DNA of 64,000 bases from Cyanidium caldarium. Lineage: Eukaryota; Rhodophyta; Bangiophyceae; Cyanidiales; Cyanidiaceae. Numbering within the stretch: position 1 is the stretch's first letter; each line of letters starts with the position of its first letter. Position numbers and translations under genes: made by a program. Below, in pieces: positions 28,226 to 37,854 of this stretch. The notes under the pieces are model-generated. The model was not told the DNA's origin. It worked only from the letters and a program-made list of their open reading frames with translations, and made no database searches. The stretch is from the NCBI GenBank assembly GCA_026184775.1, contig JANCYW010000006.1, positions 456,558-520,557 of the forward strand. The letters are read 5' to 3'.

Positions 28226-29062
28226 CTATCCCTGCACCCAGTCTTGCAGCGTGCGCCGAAATTCGTTCAGCTCCTCGCGGTCCATGGCGTGATCCAGGCC
28301 CTTCACCGTGTGAAACGACACCTCGAAAGTGGCCGGCAGGCTCTGTCGCAACTGCTCCGCCGAGCGCATCCCGACTGCGTGGTTCACGATGGAGTCGCGG
28401 TCGCCGTGCCACAAGGCGATGCGGCCGGAGCGGCGCGACCCGGGTATGGCGGCGAACACCTTATTGCGCATCGCCAGCCAGGTGCTCAGCCCGAGAAAGC
28501 CGCCCAGCGGGTGTTCGGAGCGGAGGTACGCTTGCAAGGCGATGGCGCCGCCCTGGGAGAATCCGCCCAGGAATACCCGCTCGGGCGCCAGGCCTTTCTG
28601 AGTGATCTCGCCCTCCACGATGCGGCTCACGCGCGCCACCGACTCCAGGATGCCTTGCTCGTCTTCGCGCACGCGCTCGTCCAAGGAGAAAATATCCGAC
28701 CATGCCGGCATCTCGATGCCGAAATTCAACGTCACCGAGCGCGTCTCCGCCGTCGGCAAGATGAATCGCGTGGACGGCAGTCGCAGCTCGGGCATGACCG
28801 GTGCCCAGCCTTCGGCGGTGTCGCCCAGGCCGTGCAACCAGATCAGCACCGAGGTGGCCTTGATGCCCCGTCCTGGCTCGATGACGCGCCCCTCGCCGCC
28901 GTAGCCGTCGCCTTTGGGCATGGTGGCGGCAGCCTGCTGGCTGTGCAAGCGGAGCGGTCGCCCGCCTTCCACACGAAAAGGCCGCCGCTGCAACCACCGC
29001 GAGAACCGACAGGGGGCGCGGAAGGCGTGGACAAACGACAACGCCACAACCGATCCACCCAT
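28226..29062 (-). CDS. acyl-protein thioesterase / lysophospholipase-like hydrolase
   Basis: An alpha/beta hydrolase of the APT1/LYPLA family that removes S-palmitoyl groups from proteins and can hydrolyse lysophospholipids. Family blocks are LIWLHGLGDTAEGW, the oxyanion region PTAETRSVTLN, the nucleophile elbow GGFSQGGAIAL, and the acid and histidine in HGDRDSIVN and KGLDHAMD. The core from the ATG at 28921 is 231 residues, the usual length. The frame has an earlier ATG at 29062 that adds 47 residues rich in Arg, Phe and Ser with a single acid, a good candidate mitochondrial or plastid presequence; I therefore give the longer model but both starts are possible and could yield two locations. 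Confidence 0.87.
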   Translation of the reverse strand: MGGSVVALSFVHAFRAPCRFSRWLQRRPFRVEGGRPLRLHSQQAAATMPKGDGYGGEGRVIEPGRGIKATSVLIWLHGLGDTAEGWAPVMPELRLPSTRFILPTAETRSVTLNFGIEMPAWSDIFSLDERVREDEQGILESVARVSRIVEGEITQKGLAPERVFLGGFSQGGAIALQAYLRSEHPLGGFLGLSTWLAMRNKVFAAIPGSRRSGRIALWHGDRDSIVNHAVGMRSAEQLRQSLPATFEVSFHTVKGLDHAMDREELNEFRRTLQDWVQG

Positions 29063-29669
29063 GCACCGCCCAGAACAACAATGGTGGGCAGCAGGGTAGC
29101 GTCACACAGCGCGGTGCAAACGAACGTTAGCGCTGTTGAGACCCCCAGAAGCGTTCCCCCCGACGACCGGCTTCTAAATCGGCACTCCCATGCCTCCGTT
29201 TTCGACGTCGCGTCACCCATGCAAGACAAGACCGGCGATTGGGGCGCGGGACAGGCGATAGATGTGTGTGCAATTCCAAGAGCAACACGGCCTCCCGACT
29301 CCAACTCTCACCCCTTTACCTTCGTGATATTTCGCACCTGCACCCTTCTTGGCCTTGCCCTCGACGCCCCACTCCCTCACTCCCACGATATCGCTTCGTA
29401 TGCTTCTGAGCTTTTCCACCGTGTGCCGTTTGCCTCGTTCCTGCCTCGCCTTCCTCGACGGGAGCGGACCGGAACTGAAAATTTGGCGGGAATCGCGCTT
29501 CCGGATTTTCGAGCGCTCCCCACACGCGCGCGCTGGCGGGAAAGCACCGCGACCGTCGTTTGCCACACCCGTTCTCCCACCGTGCGGGCAACCCACCCAC
29601 GCACCCACACCCCTCCCAGACTAGCGACGTTCTCTCTTCCCCGTTCCTCCAGTCCGATCGTCGTCTGTC
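29063..29669. other. divergent promoter region of the thioesterase and MCM5
   Basis: About 607 bp with no recognised coding or RNA gene. It holds two E2F-type elements near the MCM5 side (annotated separately). The part nearest the thioesterase shows no clear motif. Confidence 0.6.
29482..29542 (+). promoter_or_regulatory. two E2F-type sites upstream of MCM5
   Basis: TTTGGCGGGAA at 29482-29492 is an exact match to the classical E2F/DP recognition sequence, and GGCGGGAA recurs at 29535-29542 in the same orientation. They lie about 188 and 135 bp upstream of the MCM5 ATG. MCM genes are standard E2F targets in plants and animals, and red algae are reported to have the E2F-DP-RBR pathway. The match is seen directly; function is inferred. 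Confidence 0.6.
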
Positions 29670-31991
29670 ATGGAGTGGGACGGCGGTCAAGTGTACCGCA
29701 GCGAGCAGCGCCTGGTGGCACAAGCGGCGGAGAGCGAGTGGTCGATGTGGCGTCGGCGGTTCGTGGAGTTGGTGTTGCACTTTCGGTCGGGCGCGGCGAG
29801 CTTCGTGTACCGCGACCAGCTGGTGCGCAACGTGAACGCCGGCCACCGGGCGTTGTACGTGGAGTTGGAGGACTTGCAGGCGTTCGACGAGGAGCTGAGC
29901 GATGCGTTGCGCGACTCGCCGGGAGAGGTGTTGGCGCAGATGGAAGCGGCGGCCGCGGAAGTGGTCATCCGGTTGCGCATCGGCGACGGGACGGAGACGG
30001 TTGCTGCCGAACCGCAACCGCAGTCACGGGTGGACGCGGCCTCTATCCAAGTGTGCATCTTGTCACAGGAGCACCCGCATCCGATCCGCGAGCTGCAAGC
30101 GGCACAGCTGGATCGGCTGACTCGAGTAGCGGGAATCGTCACGGCAGCGTCCAAGGTGCGCGCCAAAGCCCGGCTGGTGACGCTCATGTGCCGCCACTGC
30201 GGACACCGCCGGGTGATGCAGGCCTCGGCGGGTTTCGGCGGGTTCGCGGTGCCGCGCGCTTGTGAGCGCGCCAGCGAGGCGCAGTGTCCACTGGATCCGT
30301 ACATGGTGCTGGCCGACGAGAGCCGGTTCGCGGACTGGCAAACGGTGAAACTGCAGGAGTTGCCCGAGGCGGTGCCCACCGGAGAGGTGCCGCGCTCGCT
30401 GCTGCTGACGCTGGATCGCCATCTGGTAGACCAGGTGACGCCCGGCGAGCGCATCAGCGCCGTGGGCATCTTCTCGACGTACGCCGGCTATGCAGCGCGG
30501 TCCGGCAGTGGGGCGCGCGCGGTCGTGGCTGGCGCCGACGCCCTGGTGGCAGCGGTGCGAGCACCCTATCTGCGAGTGGTTGGCGTGCGGCCCGCCGAGG
30601 ATCGTCGCGACCGCCACCCGACCTTCACGCCCGAAGAGGAGGAAGAGATGGCCCGTTTCAGCCGCCTGCCGCACCTGTATGAGACCCTGGCGCGCAGTAT
30701 GGCGCCGGAGCTGTGGGGTTTGGACGACCCCAAGCGCGCCATCCTGTGTCAACTCTTTGGCGGTTCCCGCAAGCACCTGCCCGATGGCATGCGGTTGCGC
30801 GGCGACATCAACGTGCTGCTGCTGGGCGATCCGTCCACCGCCAAGTCGCAGCTGCTCAAGTTCACCGAGCGCGTGGCGCCGGTGTCGGTGTACACCAGCG
30901 GCAAGGGCTCCTCCGGCGCCGGCCTGACGGCCTCGGTGATTCGCGATGCCGCCTCCGGGGAGTTTCACCTGGAGGGCGGTGCCATGGTGCTGGCGGATGG
31001 CGGTGTCGTGTGCATTGACGAGTTTGACAAGATGCGCGTGGCCGATCGGGTGGCCATTCACGAGGCCATGGAGCAGCAGACCATCTCCATCGCCAAGGCC
31101 GGCATCACCACGGTGCTCAACTCGCGGGCGGCGGTGCTGGCGGCGGCCAACCCGCTGTTCGGCTCGTTCGACGATGCGCGCGGCGCTGCGGAGCAGATCG
31201 ACTTTGCGTCGACCATTCTGTCGCGTTTCGACCTCATCTTCGTCATCAAGGATGTGCGCGACGACGAGCGCGACCGCACCATCGCACAGCACGTGCTGGC
31301 GTTGCACCAGCGCGTCAACCGTCTGCGGCTGCAGTCGTCGCCAGGCGGCTCGCTCGATGACGCCAGCGACGCCTTCACCCCCACCGATGCCGTGTTGGCG
31401 GGCGCGGCCTCCACGGGCGCCTCGATGCTCAACGCCGACGGCCTGGTGCCGTTGGACAAGCTGCGGCGGTACATCGCCTATGTGCGACGGCATTGCGCGC
31501 CACGTCTCTCGCCCGAGGCCGCCGAACTACTGCGCACCGCCTACGTGCACATTCGGCAGGATGTGCGCAGCGCCGCCGACGACGCCCCGGTGCCGGTGCC
31601 CATCACGGTGCGCCAGTTGGAGTCGATGGTGCGCCTCACCGAGGCGCTGGCCAAGATGCGCCTCAGCAGCACCGCCACCGCCGCCGACGCCGAAGAGGCA
31701 CTGCGTCTGTTCCGCGTGGCCACCATAGCAGCTTCGCGTTCCGGTGCCGTGCCCGCCGGTGCCCTCGAAGGCGGTCTCAGCAGCGAGTTTCTGCTGGAGG
31801 TGCAAGCCGCCGAAGCATCCATCCGACGTCGCCTCACCATCGGTGCGCTGCTGTCCGAGCAGCGCCTGCTGCAAGACCTCGCCCGACATCACTTATCGAC
31901 GGCCGCTATTCACAAAGCGCTGCAGGTCATGCTCGGCCGCCATGAGGTCGAGTGGCGCCGTCAACGCACCGCCCTCTACCGCGTGCGTTGA
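29670..31991 (+). CDS. MCM5: MCM5, replicative helicase subunit
   Basis: One of the six subunits of the MCM2-7 helicase that licenses and drives DNA replication. The 773-residue protein is full length compared with the ~730 usual. The N-terminal part carries HPIRELQAAQLDRL, a zinc finger beginning CRHCGH and ending in CPLDPY, and KLQELPEAVPTGEVPRS, the last being an MCM5 signature. The AAA+ core has Walker A GDPSTAKSQ from residue 386, Walker B ADGGVVCIDEFDKM and the arginine finger SRFDLIF. A winged-helix C-terminus follows. The ATG at 29670 is the first in frame. E2F-like sites upstream suggest G1/S regulation. Confidence 0.96.
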   Translation: MEWDGGQVYRSEQRLVAQAAESEWSMWRRRFVELVLHFRSGAASFVYRDQLVRNVNAGHRALYVELEDLQAFDEELSDALRDSPGEVLAQMEAAAAEVVIRLRIGDGTETVAAEPQPQSRVDAASIQVCILSQEHPHPIRELQAAQLDRLTRVAGIVTAASKVRAKARLVTLMCRHCGHRRVMQASAGFGGFAVPRACERASEAQCPLDPYMVLADESRFADWQTVKLQELPEAVPTGEVPRSLLLTLDRHLVDQVTPGERISAVGIFSTYAGYAARSGSGARAVVAGADALVAAVRAPYLRVVGVRPAEDRRDRHPTFTPEEEEEMARFSRLPHLYETLARSMAPELWGLDDPKRAILCQLFGGSRKHLPDGMRLRGDINVLLLGDPSTAKSQLLKFTERVAPVSVYTSGKGSSGAGLTASVIRDAASGEFHLEGGAMVLADGGVVCIDEFDKMRVADRVAIHEAMEQQTISIAKAGITTVLNSRAAVLAAANPLFGSFDDARGAAEQIDFASTILSRFDLIFVIKDVRDDERDRTIAQHVLALHQRVNRLRLQSSPGGSLDDASDAFTPTDAVLAGAASTGASMLNADGLVPLDKLRRYIAYVRRHCAPRLSPEAAELLRTAYVHIRQDVRSAADDAPVPVPITVRQLESMVRLTEALAKMRLSSTATAADAEEALRLFRVATIAASRSGAVPAGALEGGLSSEFLLEVQAAEASIRRRLTIGALLSEQRLLQDLARHHLSTAAIHKALQVMLGRHEVEWRRQRTALYRVR

Positions 31992-32245
31992 AAACCGATT
32001 CAATGAAGAGGAACATACAATGAGAGATAAAGTGGACACTGACGTGCACACGTACGCGATTGTGCACAACGACTCATCTGGTGACTGGGCGCCGTACCCA
32101 GTTTCCTGCCCTTGTCCGATGCCGTGGCGTCCTCGTCGGCAACGCCGGACCGCTCCCGGGATCGACGGCTCCCGCTGGCGTCATCGGCTCGCGGTGCGCT
32201 CCGGGGGCACGCTTCCGCCTCCAACTGCCACCTCTTTCGTTCGCG

Positions 32246-32998
32246 ATGCGAGAGGATGAAACGGCCGTCGCACTGACCGAAGTGCTCGTCCAAGACAAGC
32301 GACCGCGAGTTCTGGTCAACATCTACGACCTGGCGGACTTGGAGTCGGTGAATCGGCACCTGTTCCGGGTCGGGCTCGGGGTGTACCACTCGGGCGTGGT
32401 GCTCGGCCGCCGCGAGTACGGCTACGGTTTCAAGCCCGGTCCGGGCACTGGGGTGTTTTATGTGGTGCCGGGTTGTGCGCCCAACGCGGTGCTGCGGCAG
32501 ACGCTGGACTGCGGTCCGGTGGAGGTGAGTGCGGGCGAAGCGCGGCTGCGGCTGCGGCGGTTGTGTGGCGAGTTTCGCGGCGATGCGTACCACCTGCTGG
32601 ACCGCAACTGCAATACGTTCACGGCGGCGGTGGTGTGGGAGCTGACCGGGCGGGAGTTGCCGGCGTGGGTCAATCGCACCGCACGGTTTGCCGGCGTGTT
32701 CCGGTGCCTGCTGCCCGAGTCGATGGTGCAGCCGCAGAGCGTGCCGCAGGCGCGCATGCTGACAGTGGAGTCGAGGAGCGCGTCGTCGCCGTCGGCGATG
32801 GATATGCTGCCGTCACGACCCGACGCCGTGAGTGACGCTGAAGAGGAGGAGGAGCAGGAGCAGCGGGAACAGTGGATGCGGGCACTGGGCGAGGAACCGC
32901 CGCGGGGAGCGTCCAATGAGGAGCGGTCCGCAGAACGAAGAGCGGCGGTGAGTGCTGGTGAGCGGGATGCGCTGGTGTGGGATCGAGTGCGCCTCTAG
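32246..32998 (+). CDS. PPPDE/DeSI-type thiol isopeptidase
   Basis: A 250-residue papain-like peptidase of the PPPDE superfamily, whose characterised members remove SUMO or ubiquitin (DeSI-1/DeSI-2). The catalytic pair is His48 in VYHSGVVL and Cys122 in DRNCNTFT; the glycine-rich segment around EYGYGFKPGPGTGVF lies between them as in the family. The catalytic domain ends near residue 155. The C-terminal ~95 residues are acidic, low complexity and charged, with EEEEEQEQREQ. The ATG at 32246 is the first in frame that leads directly into the conserved fold. Substrate is unknown. Expected to be cytosolic or nuclear. Confidence 0.87.
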   Translation: MREDETAVALTEVLVQDKRPRVLVNIYDLADLESVNRHLFRVGLGVYHSGVVLGRREYGYGFKPGPGTGVFYVVPGCAPNAVLRQTLDCGPVEVSAGEARLRLRRLCGEFRGDAYHLLDRNCNTFTAAVVWELTGRELPAWVNRTARFAGVFRCLLPESMVQPQSVPQARMLTVESRSASSPSAMDMLPSRPDAVSDAEEEEEQEQREQWMRALGEEPPRGASNEERSAERRAAVSAGERDALVWDRVRL

Positions 32999-33444
32999 GG
33001 GGAGAGAAGCGGCAGGAAGGGGTTGCAGAGAATGAGATGAAGGCGCGGAGCATGCCGCTGCCGCCGCTGGCATGATCACGGCACGCACGCCTCTCTGCAA
33101 CCTATGCCACGCTCGTCGGTATTTGTAGATGTGCTGCGTTAGCAACTCCGATTGGCGCCCCGTTGTGCATGGGTTGGGAATACAACTAGCTCGTGACACT
33201 CTCTTACATCGTCGCTCTCCTTCACTATCCCATCCATCGACCTACTCGCCTCGGTCGTCTCATACGCATCGCCCTCGGTGAGGGTGTCCCCTCTCGTCTG
33301 GGACCGAGTGGGATGTGCGCGCGGGAATGCGACCAGCCAGCGCGGGTTTCGGTTTTCGGCGGTTCATGCGGCGGAGCGGGGGGCGACGCGGACACGTGGT
33401 TTTCGGTGCGACGAGACGCAGTGGGAGTCGCCGCCCATTCGTCC
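32999..33444. other. intergenic region with a long hairpin
   Basis: About 446 bp between the DeSI gene and the glycosyltransferase, both on the plus strand. The left part holds an 84-nt inverted-repeat structure (annotated separately). The right part is the glycosyltransferase upstream region; the frame stays open there back to 33193, with an ATG at 33313, but the residues have no recognised signature. Confidence 0.55.
33020..33103. repeat. interrupted inverted repeat / RNA hairpin candidate
   Basis: GGTTGCAGAGA at 33021-33031 is perfectly complementary to TCTCTGCAACC at 33092-33102. Inside it GGCG at 33042-33045 can pair with CGCC at 33088-33091, and CATGCC at 33051-33056 with GGCATG at 33069-33074. 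The whole folds as a three-segment stem starting 22 bp after the DeSI stop, so it would lie in that gene's 3' UTR. It could be a 3'-end or stability element, or a small structured RNA. Confidence 0.45.
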
Positions 33445-34878
33445 ATGCGGGAAGACGCGGAGCCTGTTTCACCGGGTTGGGGGTCTTCGTGGTGGAGTGC
33501 ATTGGAGAAGATCGGTTTGGGTGGGGGCGGTGCGTACGAGCACGTCGACGTCGAACGGGGACCGCGGCGGACGTCTCGAGCGCGGCGCTGGGCGATGGTG
33601 CTGAGCACGCTGGCTTTGGCGGTGTTGCTGTCGGCGGTGAGTGTGGTGTTGGTGCGGGAGCGCTCGGGCGATGGCTGGTTGCACGCTGAAAAGCCGCTGC
33701 CGGTGGGCGCCGAGGAGCGCACGCACATTCAGGAGGCGTTGCGGCGGCAGCTGCGTGACTTGTGCGCCCACATGGTGCAGCGACGGCAGGCTTGCGGTGC
33801 CGCTTACGACTGCCTGTTGCAAGAGTTGTTGCCAGTGGAGAGTGACGATACCGCCGGGCGTTCGGCGTCGTGGCTCGCGCACGCCTGGCATCGGTGGTGG
33901 CGTTCGTTGCGGGAGCGGCGCCCGGGATACCGCGCGGTGCAGTCGTGTGTGTCGTCCAACAACACCCGCGCCATCAGCGCCGCGGCCTTGCGACGCATCG
34001 CGACACTGAGCGGGTGCCAGCGCACCGAAAAGCGACGACTCTGGCTGGTGTACATTGTGCGCAACGAGGCGCGCTTGCTGCTGCAGAACATCCTACACCA
34101 CTTGGCGCTGGGCGCGGAGCACTTTCTGGTGTTCGACAACGAGTCCGTCGACAACGTGCGCCAGGCGCTGCAGCCACTGGTAGAGCAGGGGCTGGTGACG
34201 TATCGTCGCATCGGCGGACAGGGCGTGCAGTTGGTGGCGTACGACAATGCGTTACGGGTGTGTGCTGCGGACGGCATCAAGTGGCTCGGCGCTATCGACG
34301 CCGATGAGTTTATCATTAGCACCAACACCACCTGCCTGCCGGACCTGTTGGATGAGGTGCTGGAGCGTTACGGCGAACACACCGCCGCCGTTAAGCTCAA
34401 CTGGCGCATGGTGGGACGCTATCCGCGCATGCTCGATGCCGAGGGATTCCCGGCGGAGAAGGCCAACTACAGCATCGGCAAGCCGAATATCCACGTGAAA
34501 TCGATAGTGCTGGTGAATCGCACCCGCAGCTTCGGCGGGCCGCACCACGCGAATCACGCTCCCAACACCGAAGCGGCGGCTCTGGACGGCGAGCTGGTGT
34601 GGGGACCGTTTGTAGACCCGCCGCAGGCCGACCACACCGCCGTGCTGCATTTTCTGCCCAAAGAGGTGTCCGACTGGGTGCGCAAACGGATCCGCGGCCG
34701 TGCCGACCTCAGCCGGGAGCAGCTGCGCTCCAATGCAGAGCTGTACTACAATCAGGATCTGCAGTTTTTCGTGCGCGAATGGATGGCGTTTCCGGCGGCC
34801 ACTCCGCTGCCGCAAGACCCGCTCACGCATGCCTTGCAGCGGCACATGCACCGGTTGCGAGCGGCGCTGCGAGAATGA
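33445..34878 (+). CDS. GT92/DUF23-like Golgi glycosyltransferase
   Basis: A 477-residue type II membrane protein: short cytosolic tail, one transmembrane helix near residues 50-72 (WAMVLSTLALAVLLSAVSVV), then a lumenal catalytic domain. The catalytic part has YIVRNEARLLLQNILHH, FDNESVDN and the metal-binding DAD at residues 285-287 in IDADEFI, followed by LNWRMVG and HFLPK. These are the landmarks of glycosyltransferase family 92 and related GT2-like enzymes of plants and algae. Donor and acceptor cannot be predicted; a role in glycan or cell-surface polysaccharide synthesis in the Golgi is likely. The ATG at 33445 gives a short cytosolic tail; 33313 is an alternative. Confidence 0.82.
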   Translation: MREDAEPVSPGWGSSWWSALEKIGLGGGGAYEHVDVERGPRRTSRARRWAMVLSTLALAVLLSAVSVVLVRERSGDGWLHAEKPLPVGAEERTHIQEALRRQLRDLCAHMVQRRQACGAAYDCLLQELLPVESDDTAGRSASWLAHAWHRWWRSLRERRPGYRAVQSCVSSNNTRAISAAALRRIATLSGCQRTEKRRLWLVYIVRNEARLLLQNILHHLALGAEHFLVFDNESVDNVRQALQPLVEQGLVTYRRIGGQGVQLVAYDNALRVCAADGIKWLGAIDADEFIISTNTTCLPDLLDEVLERYGEHTAAVKLNWRMVGRYPRMLDAEGFPAEKANYSIGKPNIHVKSIVLVNRTRSFGGPHHANHAPNTEAAALDGELVWGPFVDPPQADHTAVLHFLPKEVSDWVRKRIRGRADLSREQLRSNAELYYNQDLQFFVREWMAFPAATPLPQDPLTHALQRHMHRLRAALRE

Positions 34879-35420
34879 ACCAAAACGAGTGTGATGCGAG
34901 CGGCAACAGCTGGCTGTTCTGGAGAGATTTCTCGTGTGGCATGCAAAGTGAACAGCGCGACACTGTCCGAATCGCGTCGAGTGAACGTCGCGCCCGTCGG
35001 TGGGAGTCGATGAGACGAGCGTCAGCGCCTAAAGCAGACCGTAGATCTCCTCTTATTCCGTCGCGTGAACGCCACATTGCAATCTACTGCTCAACTCAAT
35101 TCCACGGGAATACTCTGCCCCGGACACGATTTACTTGATTCAGTTCACTCCGGGCCTCACTCTCTCTCGGCGATAACCTGCACGTCGCCCGCACTCCTGC
35201 ACGCTCCGTCGACACGCAGAGACGTCATCGTCGCATTCCCCATCGATCGTTCGATCGTCCGATCGCGCGCGCGGCACTTTCTTTCGATTCGGCGCGCGCG
35301 GTTTCGCTGCTGTGGCTCGCGCCCACGCACCCACCGCTGCACCGTTGCGGCCGGAGCAGCACGCCCCGTCCTTATAACGCTCGCTCTCCTCATCCCGGTG
35401 TTGCGCTCCCTCGCTACGCC
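34879..35420. other. intergenic region upstream of Rab1
   Basis: About 540 bp with no recognised gene. TTATAA at 35372-35377 lies ~45 bp before the Rab1 ATG and is a candidate TATA element. Clusters of GATCG/CGATC palindromes occur at ~35241-35270, followed by a short GC alternating run. No tRNA signature was found. Confidence 0.5.
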
Positions 35421-36056
35421 ATGAGTGCACAAGACTTTGACTACCTCTTCAAGCTGTTGCTGATTGGAGACAGTGGTGTCGGCAAGAGCTGTCTGCTGCT
35501 GCGGTTCGCCGAGGGCTCCTTCTCCAGCTCGTACATGTCGACCATCGGGGTGGACTTCAAGATCAAGTCCATCCAGCTCGACGACGGCAAGGTGGTGAAG
35601 CTGCAAATATGGGACACGGCGGGGCAGGAGCGGTTTCGGACCATCACCTCGTCGTACTACCGGGGCGCGCACGGCATCATCATCGTGTTCGACGTGACCG
35701 ACGCAGAGAGCTTCCAGAACGTCAGCACGTGGGTGTCGGAGATCGAGCACTACGCCAGTGAGAGCGTGTGTAAGTTGCTGGTGGGCAACAAGACCGATCT
35801 GGACGAGCAGCGGGTGGTGACACGGGAGCAGGCGGAGGAGCTGGCGCACAAGCTGAACGTGAAGTATATCGAGACGAGCGCCAAGACGGCCGATCACGTC
35901 GAGGAGGCGTTTGTGACCATGACCAAGGAGATCAAGAGCAAGACGGGCAATTTGCCGCTGTCGAAAGGCGGCAGCAGCGGCGCCGCGCGGTCCGGTATCG
36001 ATGTGAGCGCGGCCGAGACCGAGCAGGTGGATCAGGGCGGCGGGTGTTGCGGGTGA
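35421..36056 (+). CDS. RAB1: Rab1/Ypt1-type small GTPase
   Basis: A 211-residue Rab GTPase controlling traffic from endoplasmic reticulum to Golgi. Nucleotide-binding motifs are complete: GDSGVGKS at 16-23, Thr41 in the effector loop [21 protein letters not shown] at 64-70, NKTD at 123-126 and ETSAK at 151-155. The effector loop matches the Rab1 group. The C-terminus ends Cys-Cys-Gly, a dual geranylgeranylation site with one extra residue after the cysteines. The ATG at 35421 is the family start. It is convergent with APC4, 34 bp between stops. SEC23, which acts at the same transport step, is encoded 4 kb away. Confidence 0.95.
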   Translation: MSAQDFDYLFKLLLIGDSGVGKSCLLLRFAEGSFSSSYMSTIGVDFKIKSIQLDDGKVVKLQIWDTAGQERFRTITSSYYRGAHGIIIVFDVTDAESFQNVSTWVSEIEHYASESVCKLLVGNKTDLDEQRVVTREQAEELAHKLNVKYIETSAKTADHVEEAFVTMTKEIKSKTGNLPLSKGGSSGAARSGIDVSAAETEQVDQGGGCCG

Positions 36057-36090
36057 GCGGGGAGAGGCGGTTTGCCGGAGGCGGGGCGGC

Positions 36091-37854
36091 TTAGAGGTGG
36101 CGGTCGCCTTCGAACGGTGCCCGGTCCTCCTCGTCGTCGTCGTCCTCTTCCAGGTCCAGGAAGAGCACGCGGGCGGCGGTGGGGAACACCGCCGCCAGGC
36201 CACGCGCCGCACTGCTGGCCAAAAAGGCGCCTGCACCGATAATCGCCGGCGGCAGTGGTCGCCAGCGCGCCAGTTGGGAGTTGGACACCGACAGCACGCC
36301 CAGGGCGGTGTCGGTGAGCACGCACACCTGGCCGTCGCGATACACTTCCCAATCGCGCACCGCGCCCGCCGCAGTATCTTTGTGAGGTATGGGTAGGTTG
36401 AGGGCTTGGACGGCGTTTGGTGGGCTGTGCGCGTCCAGCCGCAGCACTTGCAGTGTATCGCTGACCACGAAAAAGGCGCTGCCACCGCCGTCGACCGCCG
36501 GCGCATTCGCAGCGACGCGCGCCGCCTTCCACCCGCTGTGCCCGAAACCGCCTCCGAGGTCCGGCGGCGGCGGTGAGGCGCCGCCATGTCCGTCCCGCGG
36601 GCACCCGGCCATGGCTTCTCGTCGCTGTTGGAAGAAGCGGCGTGCCTGTAGCGGCAGCCGCTGACAGGCCGTCTGCAGCTCGTCGAGCGCGTCGCCCACC
36701 TGCGTCCTAAACAGATGTTCCTCCTGCAAACAGCTCAACACTTTCGCGTTATCCACCGGCGCTTGCACCTGCTCGTCGGCGTGTCCCATCAGCCAGCCGC
36801 ACAGGGCGACGTACAACGAGCGCACGCGGCGCAGCAGCACGTAAGCGCGTTGCGACCGCAGCACCACTTGTTTGGCGCTCGCCAGCACCTCCGGCGTCGC
36901 TCGCAATCCGCCCACCTGCGACAGCAGCGCATCGGCGCGCGGCATGACTTGCGCCGCCAACCCCCGACTCGCATCGTTCAAACCGGCCAGCAGCTCCTTG
37001 CCCAGACGTCGCACTGCGTCCGTCGACATGTCCTGCGCGAACCAATCCTGAAGCGGTGGCGACAGTGCCAAGCCGCGCGCCAACAACAACAGTTCCTCGT
37101 GTGCAGTGCTGGCGGGCAGTTCGGATCTCGAGTGGTGTCGCTGCAGTGTGGCGGTCAGGGAGGCGAGCGCCTCTTCCAGGGCGCGCTGTGCTCCCTCCCA
37201 CAACTGGCACACCCGGTGCGCCCACTGGCGGCAGCCGTACGCCATCGATAGCACCGCCTGGTGGGCGCCGGCCAGCGCATCCCACCGAGTCACCGCGTCC
37301 GCCGGCCATCCGGTGTCGAGCGCAAACACCGCCGGCGCCTCGGTGCAGACCACCAGTCGTCGGGCATCGGGCGATAGGGCCATGCTGTTCACCGCTCCAC
37401 CAGGCACGCTTATGCGGATGCCGTAGAAGAAGCCGCGCACCCACAGATGCACCGCTGAATCGTGCTCATACGCCGCCAAGAGGATACTTTCGCGGACGGT
37501 CTCTGCCGCCGCCCACACCAGCCGCACCACCGCTCCGACGTCGGGTGCAGCCGCCGCGATCACCTGTTGCGCCGTGCCGCCCTCCACTCCGTACAAGATG
37601 ATGCGGCCGTCGGTCAGTCCCACCGCCAACTGACGTCCGTCCGGTGACCAGGCGAGGGCGCAGCCGCGCTCACCGGGCACCAGCCGATCGGGGCGCAGTC
37701 CGCCCACCCACTGCCACGACAGCCGCACCAGCACGACCGCGCCGCTGTCTAACAGCAGCGCCAGCACGTCCATGGCCGGCGACCAGGCCGCCTGCCGCGC
37801 CCGACCGCCCGGCACCGCTCGGTCCAGCAGCAGCGTGAAGGCATTTGGGGCCAT
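36091..37854 (-). CDS. APC4: APC4, anaphase-promoting complex subunit
   Basis: A structural subunit of the anaphase-promoting complex/cyclosome, the ubiquitin ligase that drives exit from mitosis. The 587-residue protein has an N-terminal WD40-like part (AAWSPAMDVLALLLDSGAVVL, CALAWSPDGRQLAVGLTDGRI, NSMALSPDARRLVVC) and then the long-helix domain (~215-365) with ALSPPLQDWFAQDMSTDAVRRLGKELL as in the APC4 family, returning to beta-propeller sequence at the end. The tail is acidic. Length is shorter than the animal ~800 residues because the terminal tail is absent. The ATG at 37854 is the first in frame and begins directly before the propeller. Confidence 0.82.
   Translation of the reverse strand: MAPNAFTLLLDRAVPGGRARQAAWSPAMDVLALLLDSGAVVLVRLSWQWVGGLRPDRLVPGERGCALAWSPDGRQLAVGLTDGRIILYGVEGGTAQQVIAAAAPDVGAVVRLVWAAAETVRESILLAAYEHDSAVHLWVRGFFYGIRISVPGGAVNSMALSPDARRLVVCTEAPAVFALDTGWPADAVTRWDALAGAHQAVLSMAYGCRQWAHRVCQLWEGAQRALEEALASLTATLQRHHSRSELPASTAHEELLLLARGLALSPPLQDWFAQDMSTDAVRRLGKELLAGLNDASRGLAAQVMPRADALLSQVGGLRATPEVLASAKQVVLRSQRAYVLLRRVRSLYVALCGWLMGHADEQVQAPVDNAKVLSCLQEEHLFRTQVGDALDELQTACQRLPLQARRFFQQRREAMAGCPRDGHGGASPPPPDLGGGFGHSGWKAARVAANAPAVDGGGSAFFVVSDTLQVLRLDAHSPPNAVQALNLPIPHKDTAAGAVRDWEVYRDGQVCVLTDTALGVLSVSNSQLARWRPLPPAIIGAGAFLASSAARGLAAVFPTAARVLFLDLEEDDDDEEDRAPFEGDRHL

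Noticed and set aside
35118-35154. Short inverted repeat CCCGGA/TCCGGG upstream of Rab1 as a possible RNA gene
   Set aside because: Only six paired bases with a 24-nt loop; no conserved RNA motif.
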